Shown piece by piece: positions 1-7,673 of a stretch of 55,531 nt of DNA. The stretch lies in the NCBI RefSeq assembly GCF_001832905.1, contig NZ_MKIR01000003.1, forward strand, positions 1 through 55,531, in the 5' to 3' direction. Origin of the DNA: Floricoccus tropicus (GTDB lineage Bacteria; Bacillota; Bacilli; Lactobacillales; Streptococcaceae). The notes under the pieces were generated by a model, which made no database searches, was not told the DNA's origin, and was given only the letters and a program-made list of their open reading frames with translations. Positions within the stretch are counted from its first letter, which is position 1. Each line of letters starts with the position of its first letter. The position numbers and the translations under genes were made by a program.

Positions 1-91
1 ACAATCTTATTTTCAATCTTTTTACTTCTCAATACAACTTTGTTCGGCTTTAACTTTTTATAATTCAAACATAGAATTATTTTTAAAATAA

Positions 92-144
92 AATACGAAC
101 TATATATCGAATTTGTTCAACTCGATATTTTTATAGTTCGTATT
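92..144. terminator. Probable bidirectional terminator after upp
   Basis: Arms at 92-110 and 122-144 are complementary: a 13-bp AATACGAACTATA/TATAGTTCGTATT stem plus an inner TATCGA/TCGATA. On the minus strand the stem is followed by a T-rich run, 52 bases past the upp stop. The stem is AT-rich, so efficiency is uncertain. The first 91 bases hold nothing else I can support. Confidence 0.6.
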
Positions 145-195
145 CTTGTAATTTTATTTTTTAATATAATCTAATATATTTACTGACAAATAGTA

Positions 196-825
196 TTATT
201 TTGTACCGAATAAACGATCTCCAGCATCTCCAAGACCAGGAACAATATATCCATGTTCATTCAAATGATCATCAAGAGCTGCAGTATAAATATCAATATC
301 TGGATGTGCTTCTTGCAGAGCTTTCACACCTTCTGGTGCTGAAACTAAACATACAAATTTTATATTTGTTGCTCCTCGTTTTTTCAAACTATCAATAGCA
401 AGAATTGCTGAACCACCTGTTGCAAGCATTGGGTCGACAACAAAAATTTGACGTTGATCAATATCTTCAGGAAGTTTCACTAGGTATTCTACTGGTTGAA
501 GTGTTTCTTCATCACGGTACATTCCGATGTGTCCAACTTTAGCAGCAGGAATCAAGCTTAAAATACCATCAACCATTCCAATTCCGGCACGAAGAATAGG
601 TACAATAGCAAGTTTTTTACCAGCTAGTTGTTTTTGAACTGTCTTAGTTATTGGTGTTTCGATTTCAACGTCTTCTAACGGAAGATTTCTGCTGATTTCG
701 TATCCCATAAGCATAGCGATTTCGTTTACTATTTCGCGGAATTCTTTTGTCCCAGTCTTAGTTTGACGGATGATCGTTAATTTGTGTTGAATAAGTGGAT
801 GATCAATTACTTGAAAAGTTCCCAT
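196..825 (-). CDS. upp: Uracil phosphoribosyltransferase
   Basis: Converts uracil and PRPP to UMP in pyrimidine salvage in the cytoplasm. The 209-residue protein has the usual family length. The PRPP-binding loop ([11 protein letters not shown], about residues 130-140) and the C-terminal uracil-binding segment ([13 protein letters not shown]) are intact. The ATG is preceded by an AGGAG ribosome site. It has its own extended -10 promoter and a downstream hairpin, so it looks monocistronic. Sequence is very close to streptococcal Upp as I recall it. Confidence 0.97.
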   Translation of the reverse strand: MGTFQVIDHPLIQHKLTIIRQTKTGTKEFREIVNEIAMLMGYEISRNLPLEDVEIETPITKTVQKQLAGKKLAIVPILRAGIGMVDGILSLIPAAKVGHIGMYRDEETLQPVEYLVKLPEDIDQRQIFVVDPMLATGGSAILAIDSLKKRGATNIKFVCLVSAPEGVKALQEAHPDIDIYTAALDDHLNEHGYIVPGLGDAGDRLFGTK

Positions 826-854
826 TTTAAGTCTCCTCTATTATTTCTATGCTA

Positions 855-863
855 ATTATAGCA
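855..863 (-). promoter_or_regulatory. upp promoter (extended -10)
   Basis: Minus-strand TGCTATAAT gives a perfect -10 with the TGn extension. No good -35 lies at 17 bp, as is common for extended -10 promoters. It sits about 30 bases before the upp start. Confidence 0.65.
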
Positions 864-883
864 AAAAAATTTCAAAAATAAAC

Positions 884-2056
884 TTAGATGTTATTAATCT
901 TTGCGAGACTACCTGCTATACGTTTGCCTGCTTCCTTGATTATTTCTAATGGGGTTGCAACATTTAATCTAGCATGTCCGATTCCTTCAGGACCAAAATC
1001 TATACCCTGATTAAGCTCAACTTTTGCATCTTCCTTAAGTAATCGGTCAAGTTCTGAATCATCTAAACCATACTCCGTAAAATCCAGCCATAAAAGATAA
1101 GTCCCTTGTGGCTCCATAACTTTCAATTTCGGTGCGTTCACTTTAAAGTATTCTATTAGATAATTAATATTATCTTCTAAGACAACTTTTAGTTCCTTCA
1201 ACCATTCTAAACCATTGTTATAAGCAACTTCTGTCGCAATGTAGCCAATTGTAGAGATTTCTGACTGATTATTTCTTAACTGAATAGCTCTAAATCTCTC
1301 TCTTAATTCTTGATTTTCAATAATAGCAAAAGAATTTTTTGTACCGGCAATGTTAAATGTCTTTGTAGCAGCAGTTAGCACAACTGTAAAATCAGAAAAA
1401 TCAGGATTAACGGTATTTATAGAATGATGAGTATTTCCAAACAGAACTAAATCTTGATGGATTTCATCAGCAAGTAAAATTACTCCATACTTTTTACATA
1501 GTTGACCAATCTTAACTAATTCTTCTTTTGACCACACGCGTCCGCCAGGATTATGAGGACTACATAGAATATAAAGTTTAACGTCATTTTTTACTATATC
1601 TTGTTCAAGACTTTCAAAATCTATTTCAAATCGACCGTCATGCTCCAAAAGGGAATTTGCAACTAATTTTCTTTCATTAAGTTTAATCGTTCTGGCAAAA
1701 GGATGGTAAACTGGACTATTTATGATAATAGCGTCTCCAACTTCTGTACATGCTTGAATTGCTATTGAAATACCTGGAACAACTCCATCTATGAAAGTAA
1801 TATCATCCTTAGAAATTTTATATCCATGCTCTTTTTCCTCCCAGTTTATTATAGCTTGATATAAACTATCAGGTGCGTAAGAATATCCATAAACATCATA
1901 GTCTGCAAAACTTTTAATAGCTTCTTTTATTTCTGGTAATACTTTAAAATCCATATCAGCAATCCACAAAGGCAATAGCTCGGGATTAGCTTCTGTTTCC
2001 ACCCACTTTATACTATGGGTATTTAATCTATTTGGCTTATCAGTAAAATTATACAT
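884..2056 (-). CDS. patB: PLP-dependent C-S lyase, MalY/PatB family
   Basis: Fold-type I aminotransferase-like enzyme of the MalY/PatB group, whose members cleave cystathionine or cysteine (beta C-S lyase). The PLP lysine is K232 in the ATKTFNIAG motif, and SPHNPGG (166-172) and ADEIHQDL (196-203) are the typical PLP-pocket motifs. 390 residues is normal. The gene lies 25 bases after a cystathionine gamma-synthase/lyase gene on the same strand, so the pair can turn cystathionine into homocysteine. RBS AAAGG is well placed before the ATG. The exact substrate cannot be told from sequence. Confidence 0.9.
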   Translation of the reverse strand: MYNFTDKPNRLNTHSIKWVETEANPELLPLWIADMDFKVLPEIKEAIKSFADYDVYGYSYAPDSLYQAIINWEEKEHGYKISKDDITFIDGVVPGISIAIQACTEVGDAIIINSPVYHPFARTIKLNERKLVANSLLEHDGRFEIDFESLEQDIVKNDVKLYILCSPHNPGGRVWSKEELVKIGQLCKKYGVILLADEIHQDLVLFGNTHHSINTVNPDFSDFTVVLTAATKTFNIAGTKNSFAIIENQELRERFRAIQLRNNQSEISTIGYIATEVAYNNGLEWLKELKVVLEDNINYLIEYFKVNAPKLKVMEPQGTYLLWLDFTEYGLDDSELDRLLKEDAKVELNQGIDFGPEGIGHARLNVATPLEIIKEAGKRIAGSLAKINNI

Positions 2057-2081
2057 ATGTTACCTTTCTTCTATTCATTAG

Positions 2082-3167
2082 TTAATCTAGCACTTTATCT
2101 AAATCATCAATTAAATCTTTTGCTGATTCAATACCAATCGATAAGCGGAGCAAGTTATCTGTTAGCCCGTAAGATTCTCTAATTTCTACTGGAATATCAG
2201 CATGTGTCTGGCTTGTTGGATAGGTAATTAAACTTTCTACACCACCAAGACTCTCAGCAAAAGTAATAACTTTAAGATTATTTAAAATATGAGGGATTTT
2301 TTTAGCATCATGAATTTTGAAACTAATCATACCACCCTTACCTGGATAGATGACTTCTTCAACCTCTTCTTTGGTCCTTAAAAATTCAACTATTTTTTGT
2401 GCGTTTTCAGTTGATCTCTCCATACGTAGGGCTAAGGTTTTCATTCCTCGCATTAACAAATAGCTATCAAATGGGGATAGCACTGCTCCAGTCGTATTAA
2501 GATTAAAAATCAATTTTTGATATAGTTCTTCTTCTTTGACAATCACAGCTCCTGCCAAAACGTCATTATGGCCCGAAAGATATTTTGTAGCTGAATGGAC
2601 AACAATATCTGCTCCTAGTTCTAAAGGCTTCTGATAAATGGGGGTATAGAAAGTATTATCGACAATTACTTTTGCTCCATGAGAGTGAGCAATTTTTACT
2701 AGTTTTTCAATATCTACTTCGACCATTAGTGGATTTGTTGGGCTTTCAATATAGACTATATCAGTATCATCATCAATAGCGTCTTCAAACTCCGCTTGAT
2801 TATTTACATAGTAAAAATTAAATCTTCCCTCATCTTCTTTTTGCTGGAACCACCTGTAACTACCACCGTATAAATCACGGCTTGATACTACTTTTGCTCC
2901 AACTGGAAAAATCTCAAAAGCAAGAACGATTGCACTCATTCCACTTGAGGTAGCAAGTGCATAATTTCCAGATTCAATTAATGCCAAGGTTTCTTCTAGT
3001 ATTGCTCTTGTTGGATTTTTAGTCCTAGTATAGTCAAAGCCTGTTGACTGACCAAACTCTGGGTGCTGATAAGTGGTTGAAAAATGCAAGGGTGCGGTCA
3101 ATGCCCCAGTCTCTTTATCTGAGTTTACACCCGTATGGGCCAAAATTGTTTCTATATCCTTTACCAT
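2082..3167 (-). CDS. metB: Cystathionine gamma-synthase/gamma-lyase family enzyme
   Basis: Cys/Met metabolism PLP enzyme (MetB/MetC family), 361 residues. The PLP lysine is K195 in HSATKYLSGHND; the substrate-side YTRTKNPTR motif (47-54) is present. I start it at the ATG ending at 3167, preceded by AGGGAG, because the in-frame extension further upstream runs through the promoter. It is first of a two-gene unit with the patB-like gene and is preceded by an array of TATAG half-sites. Synthase (metB), gamma-lyase or beta-lyase activity cannot be separated by eye, so the symbol is provisional. Confidence 0.87.
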   Translation of the reverse strand: MVKDIETILAHTGVNSDKETGALTAPLHFSTTYQHPEFGQSTGFDYTRTKNPTRAILEETLALIESGNYALATSSGMSAIVLAFEIFPVGAKVVSSRDLYGGSYRWFQQKEDEGRFNFYYVNNQAEFEDAIDDDTDIVYIESPTNPLMVEVDIEKLVKIAHSHGAKVIVDNTFYTPIYQKPLELGADIVVHSATKYLSGHNDVLAGAVIVKEEELYQKLIFNLNTTGAVLSPFDSYLLMRGMKTLALRMERSTENAQKIVEFLRTKEEVEEVIYPGKGGMISFKIHDAKKIPHILNNLKVITFAESLGGVESLITYPTSQTHADIPVEIRESYGLTDNLLRLSIGIESAKDLIDDLDKVLD

Positions 3168-3195
3168 AAAAGACTCCCTTTTCTTTTTATGCAAC

Positions 3196-3204
3196 ATTAT
3201 ATCA
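3196..3204 (-). promoter_or_regulatory. metB promoter (extended -10)
   Basis: Minus-strand TGATATAAT, a consensus extended -10, about 30 bases before the metB start. The -35 position is poor, which fits a promoter that needs an activator; TTATAG half-sites lie just upstream. Confidence 0.6.
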
Positions 3205-3214
3205 TTATTATAGG

Positions 3215-3261
3215 CTATAAACACATCCACACTTATAGTTATTAGCTATAAAAAGTTATAG
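3215..3261. promoter_or_regulatory. Array of CTATAA/TTATAG half-sites upstream of metB
   Basis: Half-sites at 3215-3220, 3233-3238, 3246-3251 and 3256-3261 alternate in orientation, forming several inverted repeats. LysR-type methionine/cysteine regulators of Streptococcaceae (MtaR/CmbR group) are known to bind TATAG-type inverted repeats. Assignment to such a regulator is inference. Confidence 0.45.
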
Positions 3262-3338
3262 GTTTGTAAGTTGAATAGTGTTTCAGATAGAAGAAAATTA
3301 AGAAACTTTGAAGACTTTCTTGCCTTAGTCAGGCAAGT

Positions 3339-3364
3339 AAAAAACAGATAAATTTCTTTATCTG
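3339..3364 (-). terminator. Terminator of xpt-pbuX
   Basis: CAGATAAA and TTTATCTG (3345-3364) form a perfect 8-bp stem with a GAAA tetraloop, followed by six T on the minus strand. A second hairpin (CTTGCCT/AGGCAAG, 3319-3337) lies just beyond. Confidence 0.88.
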
Positions 3365-3381
3365 CTTAATTAAATATTATT

Positions 3382-4653
3382 TTATTTATCTTTCTTACCT
3401 GAATTAAAAATAAGGTTAAGTACGATAGAAACAACTGCCGCAATTACAATTCCGTTTGTTAGGAACATTTGAGCATTTTGTGGGAAAGATTGGAAAAGGT
3501 TTGTTCCATTAAACCCAACTCCACTAGCAACCGAAACTGCCGCGATTAATAAATTGTGTTCATTATTTTTGAAGTCAATCTGTGTAAGCATACGGATACC
3601 TTGGAGTGCTACCATACCAAACATTACGAGCATTCCTCCACCGAGAACTGGTTCTGGAATCATCTGAGCAAGGGCACCGAACTTAGGAAGCAAACCAAGA
3701 ATTACAAGAAAGGCTGCTGTGTAGTAAATCGGTTTACGAGATCTGATACCTGAAAGTTGAACAAGTCCTACGTTTTGTGAGAAGCCTGTATAAGGGAAAG
3801 TATTGAAGATACCACCTAAGATAACGGCTAGACCTTCTGCACGGTAACCATTTCTTAAGCGTGTTTCCGTCAACTCTTCACCAGTAATATCAGCAAGGGC
3901 AAAGTATACACCTGTTGACTCAACTAGAGAAACTAAAGCGATGATACACATCATTACGATACTTGATAATTCAAAAACTGGTTTACCAAAATAAAATGGA
4001 GTTGGTACGTGAACCCATGGCGCACTGGCTAATGCGCTAGTGTCAACTACTCCGAAGAATCCTCCAATTATTGTTCCAACTACTAAACCAATAAGAATAG
4101 CGATTGAACGGATGAATCCTTTGAAGAAATAATTAATTGCTAAAATGATAAATATTGTTGTAAAGGCAAGGATTACACTTTGCATCGTTGGTGCGTCAGA
4201 ATTTCCTCCCATGTTACCTACAGCTACTGGAATAAGTGTTAAACCAATAGTTGTAATTACGCTTCCTGTAACGATTGGTGGAAAGAGACTTCTAATTTTC
4301 GAAAAGACCCCTGCGATTAATACCACAAAGATACCTGATGCAATTACTGAGCCAAACATTGCTCCAGCTCCATGCTTTGCACCAATAATTGAAAGTGGTG
4401 CTACTGACTGAAATGCTACACCTAAAACTACTGGTAAACCGATACCAAAATATTTGTTAAGTTGTAATTGAAGGAAAGTTGCAACTCCACACATGAAGAT
4501 ATCAGTTGAAATTAGATATGTTAATTGTTGAGGGCTATAATTTAAAGCACCGGCAATAAGAATAGGAACTAAAATACTTCCAGAATACATGGCAAGTAAA
4601 TGTTGTAAACCTAGTACAGCTGCTTGACCATTTTTATTTTCATTAAATTCCAT
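3382..4653 (-). CDS. pbuX: Xanthine permease, NCS2 family
   Basis: Purine/proton symporter of the NCS2 (uracil-xanthine permease) family, 423 residues with about 12-14 hydrophobic segments in the membrane. The NCS2 signature region QNVGLVQLSGIRSR is present about two thirds in. It starts 15 bases after xpt with a strong AAGGAGGGG site, so the two genes form the classic xanthine salvage operon: import, then conversion to XMP. Shared control by the upstream guanine riboswitch is expected. Confidence 0.93.
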   Translation of the reverse strand: MEFNENKNGQAAVLGLQHLLAMYSGSILVPILIAGALNYSPQQLTYLISTDIFMCGVATFLQLQLNKYFGIGLPVVLGVAFQSVAPLSIIGAKHGAGAMFGSVIASGIFVVLIAGVFSKIRSLFPPIVTGSVITTIGLTLIPVAVGNMGGNSDAPTMQSVILAFTTIFIILAINYFFKGFIRSIAILIGLVVGTIIGGFFGVVDTSALASAPWVHVPTPFYFGKPVFELSSIVMMCIIALVSLVESTGVYFALADITGEELTETRLRNGYRAEGLAVILGGIFNTFPYTGFSQNVGLVQLSGIRSRKPIYYTAAFLVILGLLPKFGALAQMIPEPVLGGGMLVMFGMVALQGIRMLTQIDFKNNEHNLLIAAVSVASGVGFNGTNLFQSFPQNAQMFLTNGIVIAAVVSIVLNLIFNSGKKDK

Positions 4654-4668
4654 TTTATTTACCCCTCC

Positions 4669-5250
4669 TTATGCATCTGCTTGTGCAAAGACAACTTGAC
4701 CATCTTCGAACTTAGCAACTCTAGCAAGGGATACTACTTTATAACCAGCATCTTCAAGAGATTTTCTTCCATCTTGGAAAGATTTTTCAATTACGATACC
4801 AACTCCCTCAATATCAGCTCCAACTTCTTTAATTATTTTAATTAAACCAAGAGCTGCTTGACCATTAGCAAGGAAATCGTCAATGATTAGAACTTTATCA
4901 TCAGGACTCAAGAATTTACGGGAAATTGACACTGTACTTGTGATTTGTTTTGTAAATGAGTAAACTTCAGCAGTAAGCAACTCTTCATTCATAGTGATAT
5001 TTTTTGATTTTTTAGCAAAAATCATAGGAACATCTAGAGCTTCTGCTACATATACTGCTGGTGCGATACCACTTGCTTCAATAGTAACGACCTTTGTAAT
5101 ACCTGCATCTGCAAAAGTTTCAGCAAATTGTTTTCCAATTTCCTTCATTAGCTTGTAGTCAACTTGGTGAGTTAAAAAATTATCGACTTTAAGAACGCTA
5201 TCTCCTAAAACACGTCCATCAGCTTTAATTCTTTCTTCAAGTAATTGCAT
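4669..5250 (-). CDS. xpt: Xanthine phosphoribosyltransferase
   Basis: Makes XMP from xanthine and PRPP in the cytoplasm. 193 residues, normal for Xpt. The PRPP loop [14 protein letters not shown] is at about 120-133, and the N-terminal LLEERI...[20 protein letters not shown] stretch is typical of Xpt. First gene of the xpt-pbuX operon. The start codon follows AAGGAATA; a transcription-terminating guanine riboswitch lies between the promoter and this start. Confidence 0.95.
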   Translation of the reverse strand: MQLLEERIKADGRVLGDSVLKVDNFLTHQVDYKLMKEIGKQFAETFADAGITKVVTIEASGIAPAVYVAEALDVPMIFAKKSKNITMNEELLTAEVYSFTKQITSTVSISRKFLSPDDKVLIIDDFLANGQAALGLIKIIKEVGADIEGVGIVIEKSFQDGRKSLEDAGYKVVSLARVAKFEDGQVVFAQADA

Positions 5251-5276
5251 TATTCCTTATTCTCCTATCTTTCTTC

Positions 5277-5313
5277 AAAATAAAAACTAGCCACTTATGT
5301 GAAAGTGTGCTAG
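5277..5313 (-). terminator. Riboswitch-controlled terminator of xpt-pbuX
   Basis: Minus-strand stem CTAGC-(A)-CACTT / AAGTG-GCTAG (5287-5313) followed by TTTTTATTTT. The competing antiterminator pairs GTGAAAGT (5336-5343, overlapping the 3' side of aptamer stem P1) with ACTTTCAC (5299-5306, inside the terminator). Guanine binding should fix P1, free the terminator and stop transcription. Confidence 0.85.
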
Positions 5314-5340
5314 CCCATTCGAAAATGATAAGACGACTTT

Positions 5341-5405
5341 CACTCATTGTCGAACATTACGGTGTTCGGTAGAGACGCTTGGCCAATTCCAAGTATAAAT
5401 AAGTG
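5341..5405 (-). ncRNA. Guanine riboswitch aptamer (purine riboswitch class)
   Basis: P1 is CACTTAT/ATGAGTG (5399-5405 with 5341-5347). J2/3 holds the conserved GUnUCUACC, P3 is CGAACA/TGTTCG, and the specificity base in J3/1 (GACAATG) is C, the guanine/xanthine-type base rather than U of adenine aptamers. It is unusual in two ways: the top P1-proximal pair is U-A instead of the near-invariant A21-U75, and both kissing loops (AATTGG and CCGTAA) are one base shorter than in the B. subtilis xpt aptamer. Confidence 0.9.
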
Positions 5406-5487
5406 ATAACTAAGATTTTATTTTAAAATATGTACATTCGTTATTCATATTGCTCTTTTATTAGCATTATGACATTCAACAGAGATA

Positions 5488-5496
5488 ATTATATCA
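5488..5496 (-). promoter_or_regulatory. xpt-pbuX promoter (extended -10)
   Basis: Minus-strand TGATATAAT. The predicted start point is near 5480, giving a leader of about 230 bases that contains the riboswitch. Confidence 0.7.
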
Positions 5497-5549
5497 TCTT
5501 TTTCTTAAAAATCTATAATATCCGATAAATTTTTACTTTTATCAACCTA

Positions 5550-5562
5550 ATTGTTCGTTTTT
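5550..5562 (-). promoter_or_regulatory. PurBox (PurR activator site) upstream of xpt
   Basis: Minus-strand AAAAACGAACAAT matches the lactococcal PurBox AWWWCCGAACWWT at 12 of 13 positions. Its centre (5556) is about 76 bases upstream of the predicted start point, the spacing known for L. lactis PurR-activated promoters. Confidence 0.6.
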
Positions 5563-5612
5563 TGTATATTAGTATATAAATCTAGCTTCATTCTTTAATT
5601 GTAATTAATACG

Positions 5613-5642
5613 AAAAAAGTCTAACTTGTCAAAGCTAGACTT
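5613..5642 (-). terminator. Strong intrinsic terminator in the xpt-permease spacer
   Basis: AAGTCTAGCTT/AAGTTAGACTT, an 11-bp stem with one G-U pair and a TGAC loop, followed by a T run on the minus strand. It lies 180 bases beyond a separate terminator that already serves the sugar permease gene, so what it terminates is unclear; see the ncRNA candidate finding. The stretch 5643-5820 has no gene I can support. Confidence 0.7.
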
Positions 5643-5824
5643 AGGAGTTTAATTTATGAAAAAGTTTTTACAGCAAATTTAAGACTATTTTTTAGGAATG
5701 AAATTAGTATATCTTTGCAAACTTAAGGCAAGCTAAAAGTTATTAGTATTTACGGACAAAAGTGTATAATCTCTCATTAATTTATCTTTCAATCTTATAG
5801 TGCTAAAGGCTATAAAATTATAAA

Positions 5825-5851
5825 ACTGTTCCAATTACAAACTGGAACAGT
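5825..5851 (-). terminator. Terminator of the sugar permease gene
   Basis: ACTGTTCCA/TGGAACAGT perfect 9-bp stem followed on the minus strand by TTTATAATTTTA, 52 bases past the permease stop. Confidence 0.78.
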
Positions 5852-5902
5852 CATTTAATTTTTCAAATTGTATAAATTTAAAGGCAGTTCTTAGAACACT
5901 TT

Positions 5903-6799
5903 TTATATTAAAGCGGTAATTATAGCACCAATGACTACTAAAATAATACCAACTAAGAAATATTTAAACTCCTTTTTAGTTTTGTGTTCATGTAGTAGGT
6001 AAATTCCGCTAAATCCTCCAATTACTAGATTTAATTGTGAGAAGGTAAAGGCTGTTGCAAGTCCTAGATCACTCGTAGACGCAATCATCAAACACATATT
6101 ACCAATTGCCCATAAAAATCCAATTGAAGTAGATTTCCATACTGGAATTTTCTTAAAACCAGTAAGTGGATTACTTTTGCTTACTACTGCATAGATAATC
6201 AAGGCGCCTACCATACCACCAATTGCTTGAGGTAATAATAAACTATTTGTAAATTCTCTATTGCCCTCAATATGATTAAAATATTGATAAGCTTTTGGTA
6301 GCACTGAATATAGTCCTCCAAAAACTCCTGCTACTAAAACACTTACTATTCCTTTAGTTGAAATTTTAGATTTTGTTTTATCAGAACCTTCTTGGTAACT
6401 TGTCAAAGATGCTCCTGCAATTACTAAAATAATAGAGACAATACCTAGTATCCATTGCATAGGTTGTGTCCACTCATGGAAAAGGAAGGCACCTAATAAA
6501 GAATTTAATATTAATTGAAGGGCAGCAACTAAAGGTACAGTTTTTGATACCCCTAATTCTGTCATGGCAGCAAATTGTCCAATGTTTGCAAGTGACAACA
6601 GAAATCCGCTAGCGAATCCTACTACAAATAAAGCTGGTGACATAAAAGTTGCACTGAATATAGTAATGACGGTGGAAAAGATTAGGAACCCTGTCATCGA
6701 TCCAAGAGTCGCTTCCTCTGGTTTAGCTTTGGTCTTAGCTAGAGCAAGTCCAATTAAACCCCAAGCAAAAGCTGGAACTAAGGCTATTAAATACATCAT
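5903..6799 (-). CDS. GRP-family sugar uptake permease (RbsU/GlcU-like)
   Basis: Ten-helix membrane carrier of the glucose/ribose porter (GRP) family; members import glucose or ribose by proton symport. The N terminus MMYLIALVPAFAWG and the central GxxYSVxPK region are typical. I start at the ATG ending at 6799 (AAGAG upstream); an in-frame TTG at 6823 would add eight basic residues but has no ribosome site. A -35/-10 pair lies upstream and a terminator downstream, so it is a single-gene unit. Substrate is unknown. Confidence 0.85.
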   Translation of the reverse strand: MMYLIALVPAFAWGLIGLALAKTKAKPEEATLGSMTGFLIFSTVITIFSATFMSPALFVVGFASGFLLSLANIGQFAAMTELGVSKTVPLVAALQLILNSLLGAFLFHEWTQPMQWILGIVSIILVIAGASLTSYQEGSDKTKSKISTKGIVSVLVAGVFGGLYSVLPKAYQYFNHIEGNREFTNSLLLPQAIGGMVGALIIYAVVSKSNPLTGFKKIPVWKSTSIGFLWAIGNMCLMIASTSDLGLATAFTFSQLNLVIGGFSGIYLLHEHKTKKEFKYFLVGIILVVIGAIITALI

Positions 6800-6887
6800 A
6801 AATTTATTTCTCTTTCTAGCCAAAATTTATCTTAAAATTCTGACATCTACATTTAAAAATAAAAAATTTCCTAATATCTATTGTTAT

Positions 6888-6916
6888 ATTGTAATACTTT
6901 TTTATTGAAATATCAA
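6888..6916 (-). promoter_or_regulatory. Promoter of the sugar permease gene
   Basis: Minus-strand TTGATA (6911-6916), 17-bp spacer, TACAAT (6888-6893). Leader about 80 bases. Confidence 0.65.
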
Positions 6917-6971
6917 TATTCTTAGTGCTCAACTTCACAAATATGATATAAAAAAACTTATACACGGCATA

Positions 6972-7000
6972 TTTTCAAGTGAAACAACATTTGCTATAAT
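6972..7000 (+). promoter_or_regulatory. tRNA-Thr promoter
   Basis: TTTTCA (6972-6977), 17-bp spacer, TGC-TATAAT (6992-7000), ending ten bases before the tRNA. Confidence 0.7.
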
Positions 7001-7010
7001 AAAAACATAA

Positions 7011-7083
7011 GCCGCAATAGCTCAGTCGGTAGAGCAGCACCATGGTAAGGTGAAGGTCGTAGGTTCGATTCCTATTTGCGGCA
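7011..7083 (+). tRNA. tRNA-Thr (anticodon GGT)
   Basis: 73-base cloverleaf: acceptor GCCGCAA/TTGCGGC with discriminator A, D arm GCTC...GAGC, anticodon loop ATGGTAA (anticodon GGT, U33 and A37 in place), T arm GTAGG-TTCGATT-CCTAT. The 3' CCA is not encoded. It stands alone on the plus strand with its own promoter and terminator. Confidence 0.96.
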
Positions 7084-7090
7084 GTCAAAA

Positions 7091-7130
7091 AATAACTGTG
7101 AGATTTAATCTATCTCATAGTTATTTTTTT
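7091..7130. terminator. Bidirectional terminator between tRNA-Thr and the GNAT gene
   Basis: A 14-bp stem (7091-7104 with 7112-7125, one G-U) has T runs on both sides. It ends tRNA-Thr on the plus strand and the five-gene minus-strand unit that finishes at 7134. Confidence 0.92.
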
Positions 7131-7133
7131 ATT

Positions 7134-7673
7134 TTATCTATTTAACCAATCTTCACGACTAATTTTTGAGAAAGCTTCTTCTATATGTTTATCTAGAAGT
7201 TTAGCATAAGCATTGTTTTCAATATGACTAAATTTGAATCCAAGTTTTTCTTGTACTCTCTTTGATTTGTCATTTTCAATAAAGTATCCATACCAGACAT
7301 TATCTTTCTTCAGTTCATTGAAAGCTACGGCAAGCAAGGCATTGATTGCTTCAGGAACCAAACTTTGCCCCCAAAAAGGAGCTCCTATCCAACAACCTAT
7401 TTCCGTATCATTTTCATCTGCAAATGACTTCAAGTCTTCACCAAATTTCAGATTTACGCAGCCAATAGCCTTGTCAATACCTTTCAAGGTAATGGCAAAA
7501 GTGTAATCATCACTCAAGTATTTTCTAATACTTTCAAGACTGTATTCTACACTTTCATGTACTGGCCAACCAGCTGATGGTCCTATTCTCGGATCAGAAG
7601 CATACTCAAATAAACTCTCTGCATCACTATCATTCCACGGTCGAAGAACCATTCTTTCAGTTTCAATTATCAT
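7134..7673 (-). CDS. GNAT N-acetyltransferase, RimJ/RimL-like
   Basis: 179-residue acetyl-CoA-dependent acyltransferase. It begins IIETERMVLRPW, the usual RimJ/RimL N terminus, and has the GCWIGAPFWGQSLVPEA acetyl-CoA segment (about 95-111) and the late ENDKSKRVQEKLGF helix. I start at the ATG at 7673, seven bases after AAGGAG, rather than the TTG six bases upstream. Its start overlaps the end of the preceding HExxH gene by 11 bases, so the two are translationally coupled. Substrate unknown. Confidence 0.85.
   Translation of the reverse strand: MIIETERMVLRPWNDSDAESLFEYASDPRIGPSAGWPVHESVEYSLESIRKYLSDDYTFAITLKGIDKAIGCVNLKFGEDLKSFADENDTEIGCWIGAPFWGQSLVPEAINALLAVAFNELKKDNVWYGYFIENDKSKRVQEKLGFKFSHIENNAYAKLLDKHIEEAFSKISREDWLNR

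Noticed and set aside
4145-4411. Plus-strand open frame of 88 codons inside pbuX
   Set aside because: Antisense shadow of a well-recognised transporter gene; no ribosome site or promoter.
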